From Phycisphaerales bacterium (lineage in GTDB: Bacteria > Planctomycetota > Phycisphaerae > Phycisphaerales > UBA1924), in assembly GCA_020849105.1 (NCBI GenBank), contig JADLGW010000050.1, forward strand, positions 62,001 through 126,000: 64,000 nucleotides of DNA. Direction: 5' to 3'. The position numbers and the translations under genes were made by a program. Positions 35,513 to 45,487 of this stretch are shown piece by piece; positions within the stretch are counted from its first letter, which is position 1, and each line of letters starts with the position of its first letter. The notes below the pieces were generated by a model. The model did no database searches. It was given only the letters and a program-made list of their open reading frames with translations, and was not told the DNA's origin.

Positions 35513-36805
35513 TCACTGCGCGGGCCTGCCGAGGCCGAACGCCTCGTGCACCGCCCGCAGGGCCCGCTCGCCGTCCTCCTTCGCCAGGATGCAGGAGATC
35601 TTGATCTCGCTGGTCGTGATGTTCTGGATGCGGATGCCTCCGCCCCCTCCTCCCGACTCGGCCTCCGCCAGCGCCCGGAACATGCGGGCCGCCACGCCCG
35701 TGTGCGAGCGCATCCCCACGCCGACCGCCGAGACCTTGCACAGCCCCACGTCCACGCGCACCGCGCCCCACCCCGCCGATCCGACGCCCCTCCCCGGTGC
35801 GGCGTCCAGTTCCGAGAGGATCCGGTCCAGCACCGGCTTGATATCCGCCAGGTCCGAGTGCTCCAGCGTGAACGACACGTTCATCGTGTCCCCCCCCGCC
35901 CCGGTGCCCGTGATCTCATTCTGGATGATGTCGTCGACCATGATGTTCGCCTCCGCGATGGCCGCGAAGATGCGGCCCTGCACGCCGGGCGTGTTCGGCA
36001 GGCTGGGGATGAACACCCGCCCAAGGTTTGTCTTGAGGGCAACACCCGTCACCTGCTCGTGCTCCATCTCGGCGGTCTCAGGGACGATCATGGTTCCGGC
36101 GTCGGGCAGCATGGAATGCCTCACATGAATCGGGACGTTGTACTTCGCGCCCAGCAGCACCGAACGCAGGGCCATCACCTTCGCGCCCACAGCCGCCAGT
36201 TCGATGATCCCCTCGTAACTGATCCGCTCGATCTTGCGGGCGTCCTCCACGATCCGCGGATCGGCGGTGTACACGCCGTCTACGTCCGTGAAGATCTCGC
36301 ACTCCTCCGCTCTCAGAGCCGCGGCCAGGGCCACCGCCGTCGTGTCGGACCCGCCCCGTCCCAGCGTTGTCACCGACCCGTCGGGCCCGACGCCCTGGAA
36401 GCCGGCGACCACAACGATCCTTCCATCGCCGAGGTGCTTCCGGATCGCGGCCTCGTTGATCGAGCGGATCCGCGCCTTCGTGTGGCTGCCATCGGTATGG
36501 AAGCCGACCTGGGGGCCGGTCAGGCTCACGGCGGGCTGGCCGAGGGCGTCGATCGCCATGGCCGTGACGGCGCACGTCACCTGCTCGCCGGTGGCGAGCA
36601 ACTGGTCCATCTCCCGCTTGGGCGGGCTCGGCGTCACGTCCCCGGCCAGTTCGATCAGCCGGTCGGTCGTCTTGCCCATCGCCGATACGACCACGATGAC
36701 GTCGTTGCCCCGCCGCCGGGCGTCGTACGCCCGCTGGGCGCACCGCCGGATCCGATCCGGATCCGCGACCGACGACCCGCCGAACTTTTGCACCAGGAGC
36801 GGCAC
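35513..36805 (-). CDS. lysC: Aspartate kinase
   Basis: The 430-residue enzyme (start GTG at 36805) begins VPLLVQKFGGSSVADPDRI, the ATP/aspartate-binding motif of the family. TTLGRGGSDTTAVALAAAL and FTDVDGVYTADPRIV follow. Two C-terminal ACT domains, the second containing a Gly-rich loop (SGGGGGGIRI), suggest feedback regulation by lysine and/or threonine. It makes aspartyl phosphate for lysine, threonine and methionine synthesis. ATG codons at 36826 and 36832 would add 7-9 residues, but a TATTCT box sits six bases before the GTG, which matches the usual family start. Confidence 0.92.
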   Translation of the reverse strand: MPLLVQKFGGSSVADPDRIRRCAQRAYDARRRGNDVIVVVSAMGKTTDRLIELAGDVTPSPPKREMDQLLATGEQVTCAVTAMAIDALGQPAVSLTGPQVGFHTDGSHTKARIRSINEAAIRKHLGDGRIVVVAGFQGVGPDGSVTTLGRGGSDTTAVALAAALRAEECEIFTDVDGVYTADPRIVEDARKIERISYEGIIELAAVGAKVMALRSVLLGAKYNVPIHVRHSMLPDAGTMIVPETAEMEHEQVTGVALKTNLGRVFIPSLPNTPGVQGRIFAAIAEANIMVDDIIQNEITGTGAGGDTMNVSFTLEHSDLADIKPVLDRILSELDAAPGRGVGSAGWGAVRVDVGLCKVSAVGVGMRSHTGVAARMFRALAEAESGGGGGGIRIQNITTSEIKISCILAKEDGERALRAVHEAFGLGRPAQ

Positions 36806-36811
36806 GCGGTG

Positions 36812-36817
36812 AGAATA
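36812..36817 (-). promoter_or_regulatory. Candidate -10 box of lysC (leaderless)
   Basis: TATTCT ends six bases before the GTG at 36805. It lies between this GTG and upstream ATG codons, so it argues for the shorter protein. Confidence 0.45.
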
Positions 36818-37023
36818 GGGCGGCATGTGCATCCCGCCGCTGTGGCGATCCCGGACGGTTTCGGACCGGTGCTGCCGACCGCTCGCCGGGTGCCAGCCCA
36901 AGGCCTCATCCGTCCGATCCGAGGCCTCGTTCCCGCTTGGTCGGCGGCGATCTCTCACCGGAGTCGGGTTCATGCACCGGTCTGGCGTGCAGGTCCGCTT
37001 CCTGTGGGCAGACCGTGGGCACG

Positions 37024-37877
37024 TCAACCATGGGCCAGAACCATCGCGGTGATGGTCAGCGCGATGGCGGTGAGGCCGCGGAGCGTCATCGCGAGCAGGC
37101 CGGCCCGCGCGCTGAGGTACTCGGTGAGGTAGCACGACCACCACCATGTGCAGACGCCTGTGCCGATCGCGAGCCCGAGCAACGCGACGTGCCCGCTATT
37201 CAGGGCTATGGGGAGGCTGTCCACGACCATGGCGGCCTTGAAATCGAGCATACCCAGGACGACCACGCGCACGCGGACGGCAGGCTGTAGACCAGCGCAC
37301 GGACCAGGTGTCGCCGCCCGGCGCATCGAACAGACGGCGCGGTCAGCAGCAGAACCCCCGCCATCATCAGGTGTGGGAGCGCCGCGATCTCGACGAATCC
37401 GTACACCGGATCGCTGAATGTCGAGCCCGGGCCGGTCGGTACGGTGAAGTACTGGTCATACGGCCAACCGAGTGTTCGCAGCGTAACCGCTGGCCCCTCA
37501 CCGAATGGGCCGCCCACGCCGGCGCCCGTCATGAGGGCCGCGGACACCACGAGGCTGAGTGCCGACACCGCATGGAGGAGACCGAGCCACGCGATAGCCA
37601 TCCACAGGAGCCGGTATGGTGGAGCCTTGTCATTCGGTCGCAGCCCGCGCCACAGCGTCGTGGGAAGCAACGCGACGAGAGTCGTGAGCGCCCACCGCAT
37701 GACGAACCTGCGCCGAGCGTGCTCGATGGACCATCGCGGCCCCGGCTCAAAGAGCCACGCCGCCGGGATGCAGGCGCCGCATTCGGTGCACACGAACTCA
37801 AGCGGACAGGAGGCGAGCCAGGTGGCGATCAGGCCGGTCTGGTCGTACCCGCAGCGGGGACAGAGGGGGGCGTTCAC
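37024..37877 (-). pseudogene. Frameshifted zinc-ribbon membrane protein
   Basis: The first frame starts at GTG 37877 with LCPRCGYDQTG and CTECG (a CGYDLRG-type ribbon). It continues through membrane helices (MRWALTTLVALLPTTLW, LLTAPSV) and runs off frame near 37285. A second frame (37326 down to 37024) carries on with a hydrophobic pattern (VVVLGMLDFKAAMVVDSLPI, LRGLTAIALTITAMVLAHG) and the stop. A -1 shift between about 37326 and 37206 would join them into one 280-residue protein, as expected after loss of one base. It may be a true pseudogene, a sequencing error or, less likely, programmed shifting. Confidence 0.6.
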
Positions 37878-38024
37878 GCGGTCGATGTACCGGCGGGTGT
37901 GCCGCGGGCTGCAAGGGGCCGGAACGGGCCGGACGCGCACACGGGGGCTTCGCGCAGCGCGGCGAGCGTCCTTTCGACCCACTCGCCGCGATCGCCCGCA
38001 CACCTCGTCGGTGGCACGCGGCGG

Positions 38025-38594
38025 TCACGTCGCCGGCACGCCGAGGCCGACCGGCTGCGGGCGCACCGCGTGGGTCGGCTGGAGCGCGAGGCCCAGCCCC
38101 ACCCGCTTGCCGCCCTGCATCGGCGGGATGCCGTCACGATCGATGATCCGCTGGATCGCCATGATGCCCTCCAGCAGCATCTCCGGCCGCGGCGGGCACC
38201 CGGGCACATAGACGTCCACGGGGATGAACTGGTCGATCCCCTGCACGACGGCGTAGGTGTCGAACACGCCGCCGGTCGAGGCGCACGCGCCCATCGAGAT
38301 CACCCACTTGGGCTCGGCCATCTGCAGGTAGATGCGCTGCAGCACCGGCATCGTCTTGGTCGACACCCGCCCGGCGACGATGAGCATGTCGCTCTGGCGC
38401 GGGCTGAAACGCATCGCCTCCGCCCCGAACCGGGCCACGTCGAACCGCGAGCACGCCGTCGCCATCAGTTCGATCCCGCAGCACGCGGTGGCAAACGGCA
38501 TCGGCCAGAGCGAACTCCGCCGCGCCCAGTTGATGACCCGGCGGAGTTGCGTCGTCAGGAACCCGTCAACAGGTAACGCGGCTTCAAGGCCCAT
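38025..38594 (-). CDS. nuoB: NADH-quinone oxidoreductase subunit B
   Basis: The 189-residue protein has the four N2-cluster cysteines: CC at 38-39 in [11 protein letters not shown]103 in MGACASTGG and C133 in VPGCPPRPE. It transfers electrons from iron-sulfur centres to quinone in complex I. No other nuo gene is adjacent, so it is either separated from the main operon or an extra copy. The C-terminus after residue 160 is an extension. Confidence 0.92.
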   Translation of the reverse strand: MGLEAALPVDGFLTTQLRRVINWARRSSLWPMPFATACCGIELMATACSRFDVARFGAEAMRFSPRQSDMLIVAGRVSTKTMPVLQRIYLQMAEPKWVISMGACASTGGVFDTYAVVQGIDQFIPVDVYVPGCPPRPEMLLEGIMAIQRIIDRDGIPPMQGGKRVGLGLALQPTHAVRPQPVGLGVPAT

Positions 38595-38599
38595 GGGCG

Positions 38600-38605
38600 A
38601 TCCTA
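38600..38605 (-). promoter_or_regulatory. Candidate -10 box of nuoB (leaderless)
   Basis: TAGGAT ends five bases before the ATG and follows directly after the GC-rich repeat at 38607. Confidence 0.45.
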
Positions 38606-38606
38606 T

Positions 38607-38633
38607 GCCGGTGGCGCCGGCTTCCGGCCGGTG
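38607..38633. repeat. GC-rich palindromic repeat, copy 1
   Basis: This 27-base element matches the one at 45435-45461 at 24 positions. Its core CCGGCTTCCGGCCGG can form a hairpin. It abuts the stop codon of the minus-strand lipoprotein gene and may serve as a terminator or REP-like element. Confidence 0.5.
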
Positions 38634-38837
38634 TCAGTCGTGTGACGACATCCGCTTCGGCGGCTTCCGCTGGATCGGGGTCTTCTGATCCTTCCCCGGC
38701 TCCCGGATGTTCGGCTCGTACAGGTCCGCACCGGCCGCCCCGTACCCCCGCGCCCCCACCACATGCTCGTAACAGCCGACGCACGCCATGCACAAGGCGC
38801 CAAGGACCAGAAACCGCAGCCGGGGTCGCCCCTTCAT
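38634..38837 (-). CDS. Small lipoprotein
   Basis: The 67-residue product begins MKGRPRLRFLVLGALCMACV and has a lipobox VGC, giving a mature lipid-anchored peptide of about 45 residues. That peptide is rich in Gly, Pro and basic residues (NIREPGKDQKTPIQRKPPKR). I do not recognise the family. An upstream in-frame extension exists, but the internal ATG is preferred because it gives a good lipoprotein signal and follows a TACGAT box. Confidence 0.6.
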   Translation of the reverse strand: MKGRPRLRFLVLGALCMACVGCYEHVVGARGYGAAGADLYEPNIREPGKDQKTPIQRKPPKRMSSHD

Positions 38838-38843
38838 GCCCTC

Positions 38844-38849
38844 ATCGTA
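38844..38849 (-). promoter_or_regulatory. Candidate -10 box of lipoprotein gene (leaderless)
   Basis: TACGAT ends six bases before the ATG at 38837. Confidence 0.4.
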
Positions 38850-38986
38850 CACCTGGGCGGACAAGTGCATGTTCGTTCTCTTCGGGCTGTACGCCTCCTG
38901 GTCTGGCTTCATCCGACGGACGCCCCCGTGGGGTGCGGCTGCACGGGCTGCAGCGCGCCGGTTGAATCTTGGGCCATAATCGTGCT

Positions 38987-40561
38987 TCAAGACCTCGGCA
39001 TCGCGGCGTTGCTTGGAACCGTCGCCGGCCTGCCGGGTTCGCCCTCGGCACCAACGTCGGATCGTCTGGTGCTGGCCGAGTGATAGCCGTCACTCAGCCC
39101 CGCCAGGCTCGCCACGTCCCTGCCTTTCATCGCATCGATGCGGCACTGGCGGATCGTCTCCGTCGTCCGCCCCGCGGGGCCCGGAGCCGGCGACCCCTCC
39201 AGGTCCAGCCCCAGCGCCAGCACGTCCTCGGCCATGATCCGCTCCGGCGGGCGGGCCAGCGCGAAGCGGTCCGTATCCTCGTCGTTGGTCTCCTGTTCCA
39301 GGCGGTGGACCATGCCGCCGCGGGCCAGGCACGCCAGCATCTGTTCCACAACCGGGCGCTGCACACCCAACTGCTCCGACAACTCGCTCGCCGATGCCGT
39401 CTTCCCGTTCTCGAATCGCTCCGCCAGGGCCACGGTTACGGTCAGGATGGCCGAAGGATCGACGATCACCGGCTCGGCCGCCTCCCGCGGCCGGGCCACC
39501 GTCGCCCGGCTCGTGTGCTGGATGTAGTACGCCACACGCAATCCAAAGAGCGTCACCAGCCACGTGATGTACACCCAGAACAGGAACAGCGGCACAAGCG
39601 CCAGGGACCCGTAGAGCCGGCCGTAGGACGACGCGGCGGACATCCGGACATACTGCGTGAACCCCCACTTGCCGGACTCCCAGCACAGCGCCGCCACGAA
39701 CGCCCCGGCCAGCGCCGCCCGCAGCGATACCCGCGTGTTCGGGATCGTGCAGTAGGCCAGCAGGAACAGCAGCGTGCTGATGCACACCGTGATGCCGAAC
39801 CCGATCAGCCCGATGGTGACGCCCCCCGCGCCCCAGCCCTGGGCCTCCGTGATCCGGGCGGCCCATCCCTTGAACTGCTCGCCGACAAAGAACGTCGCCG
39901 CCAGGAACCCGGTGCCGAGCGTCAGCACGGTCCAGTACTGGGTGATCCGCCGGGCCCACGACCTGCCCACCGGCACCCGGTAGATCTGGTTGAACGAGCG
40001 TTCCATCTCCACGAGCATCCCGATCGCGGCGTAGATCAGCATCGCCAGCCCGATCCACCCGATACTGGCGAACGGCACGGTGCTCACCCGCTTCACCAGG
40101 TCGCCGATGAACGCGTCCAGCCGGGCCGGGTGAGCGTCCACGGCCGGGGCGACCACCGCCCGGGGCTGGGGGATCGCGACGGGCAGGCCGCCGATCAGGC
40201 TCCATTTCGGCGGCGCGGCCTCCGGCTTCTCCGGGACGGAGATATCGCTCAGGCCCGCGTACCTGAATGCGCTGGACAGCAGGTTCTCCACGTCCTGGTT
40301 GGTCGTGAACGCCCGCAGCAGCACCAGCCCCACCACGATCATCGGGATCAGGCTGAAGATCGTGCGGTACGACAGGGCCGCGGCCATCTGCGCCAGCGTC
40401 GAACTCCGGGCGTCGGCGATGGTCTGCCGCAGTGCTTCGGGGTCCGTCGGCACCGGCCCATAACCCAGGTTCGCCTTGACCGCCTCCCACCCCTCCCCGA
40501 TGCGTTCGCGCAGCGACAGCGTGGACTTCGACGGGTCGTGGATCCAGCGGGGGATTCTCAT
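38987..40561 (-). CDS. YihY/BrkB family membrane protein with C-terminal winged helix
   Basis: The 524-residue protein has an N-terminal cytoplasmic helix region, then about six membrane helices with family segments such as MAAALSYRTIFSLIP and the GRLYGSLALVPLFLFWVYIT region. The C-terminal part (about 370-470) resembles a winged helix, with SASELSEQLGVQRPVVEQML. Despite old names (ribonuclease BN, virulence factor BrkB) the function of this family is unclear; it may be a lipid or solute transporter. ATG overlaps the stop of the pseudouridine synthase gene (ATGA), so the two are co-transcribed. Confidence 0.85.
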   Translation of the reverse strand: MRIPRWIHDPSKSTLSLRERIGEGWEAVKANLGYGPVPTDPEALRQTIADARSSTLAQMAAALSYRTIFSLIPMIVVGLVLLRAFTTNQDVENLLSSAFRYAGLSDISVPEKPEAAPPKWSLIGGLPVAIPQPRAVVAPAVDAHPARLDAFIGDLVKRVSTVPFASIGWIGLAMLIYAAIGMLVEMERSFNQIYRVPVGRSWARRITQYWTVLTLGTGFLAATFFVGEQFKGWAARITEAQGWGAGGVTIGLIGFGITVCISTLLFLLAYCTIPNTRVSLRAALAGAFVAALCWESGKWGFTQYVRMSAASSYGRLYGSLALVPLFLFWVYITWLVTLFGLRVAYYIQHTSRATVARPREAAEPVIVDPSAILTVTVALAERFENGKTASASELSEQLGVQRPVVEQMLACLARGGMVHRLEQETNDEDTDRFALARPPERIMAEDVLALGLDLEGSPAPGPAGRTTETIRQCRIDAMKGRDVASLAGLSDGYHSASTRRSDVGAEGEPGRPATVPSNAAMPRS

Positions 40562-41379
40562 GCCCTGGCCCCGGGCGTCGCGGGCCGCCGGGGTCCATCC
40601 TTTGATCGGGTCGCACGACGCAGGGCCTGAACCTCCCGCCGGTCCAGTTCCCTCCAGTTCCCGCGCTGCACCCCGGTCAGCCGCAGCGGCCCCAGGGCCT
40701 CCTGCTCCATCCGTCGCACGGGGTGCCCCTCGCGTGAGAGCACCTCGCGCAGTCGCGGCGTGGGCCCGGCGGCGAGCGTGATCCGGAGGACCGTGCCCGT
40801 GGCCGTGCGCTCCAGCACCTCGATCTCGGCCCGGGACGAGTGCAGCCGCCCGGAGCGGCGGGCGTCCTTCGACTGGGCCTTGGCCAGGTCGCGCTCGGCC
40901 CGCGCGACGGCGGTGTCGCTCATCACGGCCTTCACGGCGACGCGGTAGACCTTCGGCACGCCGAACCGCGGGTGCGTGAGCCGGTGCACCAGTGCGCCGT
41001 CGTTGGTCATCAGCACCAGCCCCGAGGAGTCGAACTCCAGGCGCCCCACGGGCACGAGGCGAACGCGCGACGGGTGCTTCACCAGGTCCAGCACCGTGCG
41101 ACGGTCCGCGCCGGGCTCATCCCCCGTCACCGTAAGCACACGCTCCGGTTTGTTGAGCAGGACGTACACATGCCGGTCTGCCCGGCCCAGCGGCCGGCCG
41201 TCCACGGAGATCCGGTCGATCTCCGGGTCCACGAACACGGGCAGCCGCGACACCGTCGCGCCGTTGACCTGGACACGCCCCTCTTCGATCATCTCCTCGC
41301 ACACCCGGCGCGCGGCCACCCCCGCGTCCGCGAGGACCCGTTGCAACCGAACCCCCGGTTGTGCCGAGCGTTGCCGCAC
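40558..41379 (-). CDS. RsuA/RluB family pseudouridine synthase with Glu at the catalytic position
   Basis: The protein has 273 residues: an N-terminal S4 RNA-binding domain (about 10-65) and a catalytic domain with LVPVGRLEFDSSGLVLMTND. In this family the motif is GRLDxxTxGL, and the Asp is the catalytic nucleophile. Here the codon is GAG (E115), so the usual Asp is replaced by Glu. The rest of the motif and the later FGVPKVYRVAV segment are intact. It may be inactive, act differently or use a nearby residue. The start is GTG behind a TACGAT box. It is followed by the YihY gene with overlap. Confidence 0.87.
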   Translation of the reverse strand: MRQRSAQPGVRLQRVLADAGVAARRVCEEMIEEGRVQVNGATVSRLPVFVDPEIDRISVDGRPLGRADRHVYVLLNKPERVLTVTGDEPGADRRTVLDLVKHPSRVRLVPVGRLEFDSSGLVLMTNDGALVHRLTHPRFGVPKVYRVAVKAVMSDTAVARAERDLAKAQSKDARRSGRLHSSRAEIEVLERTATGTVLRITLAAGPTPRLREVLSREGHPVRRMEQEALGPLRLTGVQRGNWRELDRREVQALRRATRSKDGPRRPATPGARA

Positions 41380-41385
41380 GGATCA

Positions 41386-41391
41386 ATCGTA
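41386..41391 (-). promoter_or_regulatory. Candidate -10 box of pseudouridine synthase gene (leaderless)
   Basis: TACGAT ends six bases before the GTG at 41379. Confidence 0.4.
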
Positions 41392-41528
41392 TTCCTGCGG
41401 TGCCGCGGTACCGATTGGAGGCCCGGGTCGCGGCGACGGCTCATGGCACCCTGCCCGGCTGCGCCTGCCACATCGGCAGGTCGCCGCTCCCGCGGCCCGC
41501 GTCCATGACCTTGTTTTCACCTCCGCCC

Positions 41529-41544
41529 TGGCACCGGCCTTGCA
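41529..41544 (+). promoter_or_regulatory. Candidate sigma-54-type promoter upstream of dnaK
   Basis: TGGCAC is followed, after five bases, by TTGCA. The GG and GC dinucleotides are separated by exactly ten bases, matching the -24/-12 sigma-54 consensus except for one base. It lies about 59 bases before the dnaK ATG. No CIRCE element is present. Enhancer sites were not identified. Confidence 0.4.
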
Positions 41545-41602
41545 ATGATGAAGGGGCAAAGGACTCCAGAGGAATCACCCGCACGAGGGAGGAAGCAACA
41601 GC

Positions 41603-43501
<1,899 letters not shown>

Positions 43502-43506
43502 CCGCT

Positions 43507-43558
43507 TGTGGGGCAGGCGTCCCGCCTGCCCCCGGCAGCCGGGAACGGCCGCCCCACA
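43507..43558. repeat. Palindromic GC-rich intergenic element
   Basis: TGTGGGG at 43507-43513 is mirrored by CCCCACA at 43552-43558. Inside, GGGCAGGC and GCCTGCCC form a tight hairpin around a GTCCC loop. The element lies between the dnaK stop and its terminator, and resembles REP-type repeats. Confidence 0.45.
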
Positions 43559-43578
43559 GATTCCCGCGAACACAAAGA

Positions 43579-43602
43579 CCCCCGCGAAAGCGGGGGTTTT
43601 TC
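43579..43602 (+). terminator. Rho-independent terminator of dnaK
   Basis: CCCCCGC, a GAAA loop and GCGGGGG form a perfect seven-base stem closed by a tetraloop, followed by five Ts. Confidence 0.9.
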
Positions 43603-43611
43603 GTTGGCCGG

Positions 43612-43617
43612 TACACT
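43612..43617 (+). promoter_or_regulatory. Candidate -10 box of zinc-ribbon gene (leaderless)
   Basis: TACACT ends five bases before the GTG at 43623. It sits just after the dnaK terminator, as expected for a new transcription unit. Confidence 0.45.
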
Positions 43618-43622
43618 TGAAG

Positions 43623-44342
43623 GTGGTGGCACGCCCCCGCCCGAAATCCCGGCTCGCGGCGCAGTTCTTTCTTTGCGCCATCTTGGGATTCCTCACCACG
43701 GTTTTCGTCGCTTGGTCGCTCGCCGTCCTCGTCCAGTTCTCGGGCAATCGGCTGAACCGTTCATACTTGGTGCTGGACCGCGGCGCGGTGTGGCAGGTCA
43801 ACGAGTGGCGGTGTCCCGGCGCTCGCAAGTCGTTCTGGTGGCCGATCCTGGTGTTGTCGCAGTTTCCGTCGGAGGACCATGAAGCGATCCTCTCGCATGA
43901 TTTCCCGATGCTCATTCGTGACCCTTCAGAGGGCCCGCGCCCGTACATCCAGGACCCACCACCCGTGGGCGACCCATATGAGCAGCGCGCTCACGCCCGC
44001 GGCTTTCCGTGGCTCGCGCTCTGGTGCCAGATGCGCCCGCCGAAGTCCGGCGTCGGGAGGGCGACCTGGGAAGGTGGCATTCCTCTCGGTTCGCCGTTGT
44101 GGCCCTTCTCCACCGCAACCATGAACTGCCTGCCCCTTCGCCCGATCTGGCCGGGCCTCTTGGGTGATGCCGCGATGTGGGCGGCCGCGTGGGCCGGGGG
44201 CCTGTTTGTGATCTCGGCGCTCCGCCGCGCCCGCCGCCGCCGCCGCGGCCTCTGCCCATCGTGCGGCTACGACCTGCGCGGCACGACCGGCGCGCCGTGC
44301 CCGGAGTGCGGGGCGTCCCCCTCCGCCTCCGCGGCGGCCTGA
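43623..44342 (+). CDS. Membrane protein with C-terminal CGYDLRG zinc ribbon
   Basis: The product has 239 residues. A hydrophobic helix (about 12-38) near the N-terminus is followed by a mostly soluble domain, a second helix near 185-205, a run of arginines and the ribbon CPSCGYDLRGTTGAPCPECG. The domain layout matches the gene at 32048, so they belong to one paralogous group. No function is known. The GTG at 43623 is used; the open frame upstream of it overlaps dnaK and is spurious. Confidence 0.65.
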   Translation: MVARPRPKSRLAAQFFLCAILGFLTTVFVAWSLAVLVQFSGNRLNRSYLVLDRGAVWQVNEWRCPGARKSFWWPILVLSQFPSEDHEAILSHDFPMLIRDPSEGPRPYIQDPPPVGDPYEQRAHARGFPWLALWCQMRPPKSGVGRATWEGGIPLGSPLWPFSTATMNCLPLRPIWPGLLGDAAMWAAAWAGGLFVISALRRARRRRRGLCPSCGYDLRGTTGAPCPECGASPSASAAA

Positions 44343-44433
44343 TCGGCCGGCATTCCCCTTCACGCCCTTTGCGCCGCGCCGAATCGCACAGCCGGCGGCG
44401 TTGGAATGGCGGAGCACACCCAGGAGCACCCGC

Positions 44434-45432
44434 ATGAACCCTTTCCGCACGCTCCTTGCCGCCGCCGCTGTCCTCGCCGCCACCGGGCTCGCGTGCGCCC
44501 AGGGCAGCCCGCCCGCGACCCAGCCGGGGCCCGGAATCTCCGTCGAGTTCCCGGGTGGGACGGTGAACGAGTACGTCGCGGCGCTGAAGAAGGCCGCGGG
44601 GGGGACGCCGGTGAACGCGGTCGTCTCAGAGGAAGCGGGCGTGCAGGTGCTGCCACCCATCTCGCTCAGGTCCGTGTCGCCGTATGTCGCGCTGAGCGCG
44701 ATCCCGGCCGCCGCAGGGTTCGGGACCGGCAACTGGGAGGTCCACCCGATCGCGGAGCCCGGTGCCGCGAGCGTGAACACTGTCTCGGTCGACTTCCTGG
44801 CCCAGGACCGCGGCGGGCGGGGTCTCGAGGTGTTCTCGACACAGCGGCTGCTCAGCGGCGACGCGGCGATCGCGCCGGACGTGCTGCTGACGGCGGTGGA
44901 CACGGCGCTGCAGATGGAGGGTGGGGGGAAGTCCAGGGCTGACGTGATGTTCCACAAGGATTCCGGGCTGCTGCTCGTTCGAGGGAGCCCGTCGCAGTTG
45001 AACGCCGTCAGCCAGGTGATCTCACAACTCCAGGATGACGCAACGCGACGCGGCAAGGACACCGCCCGCACGCGCCAGGTCTCGGCGAGCCAGGAGGCGG
45101 AAATCAGGAAGTGCCAGGTCCGCATCAGCCTCGCCGAGCAGCGCCTCCAGGGCATCAGCCAGCAACTGGCCGAGACCGAGCAGATGGTCAAGGCCGGCAC
45201 CACCCCCATCGCCGAACTTCGCTCACAGCAGCAGCAGCGGGCCCAGGCGGCCGCGGAACTGGAGATCGCCAAGATCGACCTCGGTCGCGCCCAGGCCGAG
45301 GCAGCCGCCGGGGTGGACGCACAGGGCGACGACGAGATCGCCCGGTTGCGGGGTATCGTCGCGCAACTCCAGGCGGAGGTGCAGGCGCTGAAGCAGGCGC
45401 TGGGCGATCAGAAGGGCGGCGGGACGCGATAA
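44434..45432 (+). CDS. Secreted protein with secretin N-domain-like repeats and coiled coil
   Basis: The 332-residue protein has a signal peptide (cleavage near ACAQ). Two segments (about 30-85 and about 160-205, with ADVMFHKDSGLLLVRGSP) resemble the short alpha/beta N-domains of secretins and STN proteins, but no secretin pore domain follows. Residues about 215-325 are Glu/Gln/Ala-rich and predicted coiled coil. AGGAG lies before the ATG. It might be a periplasmic partner of an export machine, which is a guess. It is followed by a GC-rich repeat, then an ECF sigma gene. Confidence 0.65.
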   Translation: MNPFRTLLAAAAVLAATGLACAQGSPPATQPGPGISVEFPGGTVNEYVAALKKAAGGTPVNAVVSEEAGVQVLPPISLRSVSPYVALSAIPAAAGFGTGNWEVHPIAEPGAASVNTVSVDFLAQDRGGRGLEVFSTQRLLSGDAAIAPDVLLTAVDTALQMEGGGKSRADVMFHKDSGLLLVRGSPSQLNAVSQVISQLQDDATRRGKDTARTRQVSASQEAEIRKCQVRISLAEQRLQGISQQLAETEQMVKAGTTPIAELRSQQQQRAQAAAELEIAKIDLGRAQAEAAAGVDAQGDDEIARLRGIVAQLQAEVQALKQALGDQKGGGTR

Positions 45433-45434
45433 TG

Positions 45435-45461
45435 GCCGGCGGGGCCGGCTTCCAGCCGGTG
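45435..45461. repeat. GC-rich palindromic repeat, copy 2
   Basis: This copy shares 24 of 27 positions with that at 38607 and begins two bases after a stop codon (TAA at 45430-45432). The core CCGGCTTCCAGCCGG forms a hairpin. Confidence 0.5.
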
Positions 45462-45487
45462 AGTCCGCCCGCCCGTGAGGCCGCCGA

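Noticed and set aside
35460-35520. Bidirectional terminator between prolyl oligopeptidase and lysC
   Set aside because: An inverted CAGTGAC/GTCACTG pair spans the two stops, but the loop is too large and no T-run follows.
41400-41602. CIRCE-type HrcA operator before dnaK
   Set aside because: No TTAGCACTC-N9-GAGTGCTAA-like inverted repeat is present.
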